Assembly: GCA_949298955.1 (NCBI GenBank)
Contig: CASFYQ010000002.1
Span: 209,091 to 273,090, forward strand
Origin: an uncultured Bacteroidales bacterium
GTDB taxonomy: Bacteria > Bacteroidota > Bacteroidia > Bacteroidales > Barnesiellaceae
Reading direction: 5' to 3'
Length of the DNA: 64,000 nt
A program made the position numbers and the translations under genes. The notes beneath the pieces are model-generated. The model searched no databases, was not told the origin of the DNA, and worked only from the letters and a program-made list of their open reading frames with translations. Below are positions 63,687 to 64,000 of the stretch, piece after piece. Every line of letters begins with the position of its first letter. Positions within the stretch are counted from its first letter, which is position 1.

Positions 63687-64000
63687 TACCCCCCCACAAC
63701 ATATTCCCCCAAATCTATCGGGTCAAGCCTGGAATGGAGGTATATGCCACCTTGTTTCCTAAGGATTCGCATCTGGTACGGAATGGCAGCCCTCTCATCA
63801 CAGAGTGGAATGGCGGAGATGTGCCTCCCGATTTGCTCCGGTAGATGAGAGAGATTTGCAGCATGCGGGCTGTGGCAGCTCGGGCATGGTGCGGGGCAGC
63901 GGGGGGATTAGGAGAGGAAATGGTGTGGGGAAGTGGGGGTGATATGTGAAAACCGGGGGTGGTATGCGTGTGGAAAGAAAGAGCGGGTGTGGAGGTGTGT
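63687..64000. other. Intergenic region at the window edge
   Basis: One plus-strand frame (about 63708-63848, ending TAG) encodes a protein-like run containing R-V-K-P-G-M-E-V-Y-A-T-L-F and E-W-N-G-G-D-V-P without a start codon, perhaps a gene fragment. From about 63880 the plus strand is strikingly G-rich and C-poor. No complete gene is supported. Confidence 0.35.

Overview
The window is a chromosomal segment of a Bacteroidales bacterium. Reasons: the promoter elements are of Bacteroidetes type (TTTG, about 19-20 nt, TAnnTTTG) and Shine-Dalgarno sequences are mostly absent; pyrBI has a separate regulatory subunit; a PorT homologue and a C10 protease with a type IX secretion tail are present; and many proteins have Bacteroidetes-specific architecture. 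Base composition (about half GC in most genes, clearly AT-richer in a few islands) and protein style suggest a Barnesiella- or Coprobacter-like genome, but the genus is inference. Most of the window is ordinary core genome in short operons separated by clear intrinsic terminators.

Layout. 1-5.1 kb: lipid recycling (PAP2 phosphatase cut by the window edge, DgkA), ribosomal protein L31, a biotin-dependent carboxyltransferase, a CpsB-type phosphatase and a lysine exporter LysO split into two genes. 5.3-8.2 kb: a relic of a phage head protein and a class A penicillin-binding protein. 8.4-12.6 kb: pyrBI behind a leader that looks like a transcription attenuator, then a flavin reductase, a beta-barrel protein and glyA. 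12.7-22.3 kb: two SGNH hydrolases, priA, an AraC regulator divergent from an aldo/keto reductase and hydrolase pair, a beta-barrel protein, an Fe-S assembly protein and lpxH. 22.8-25.4 kb: an AT-rich, horizontally acquired DpnII-like (GATC) restriction-modification locus with one intact methyltransferase, a twice-broken endonuclease and a second methyltransferase interrupted at a run of eight T.

25.5-41.3 kb: a BFN-domain protein, a nucleoside permease, rsmE-kdsA, an MBL hydrolase, a secreted TPR protein with a structured leader, an M23/LysM peptidase, ispD-recG, a DUF5106 thioredoxin-like protein, a DUF3109-MATE pair and gpmI. 41.7-47.7 kb: a BspA-like leucine-rich repeat protein divergent from an 812-residue beta-helix protein that resembles phage tail spikes, then rplS. 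47.9-63.6 kb: a 5'-nucleotidase split into two genes and followed by a GH3/beta-lactamase fusion, porT, tRNA-Lys, an MBL hydrolase, a tetrapyrrole-methylase-fold methyltransferase, an rRNA cytosine methyltransferase, a lipoprotein and C10 protease pair, and glgB with a lysine-rich tail.

Two signals stand out. First, a family of about 75-90 bp units, each a variable palindrome ending in a Bacteroidetes -7 box, sits at seven gene starts (17.1, 25.5, 36.25, 37.5, 53.4, 54.2 and 61.2 kb), always with the box facing the gene. The palindromes differ in sequence but keep their pairing. Second, the pyrBI leader has a consensus promoter, a 34-codon reading frame whose stop lies inside a strong terminator stem, and an upstream segment able to pair with the terminator's 3' arm. 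No CRISPR array, rRNA operon or intact mobile element was found.
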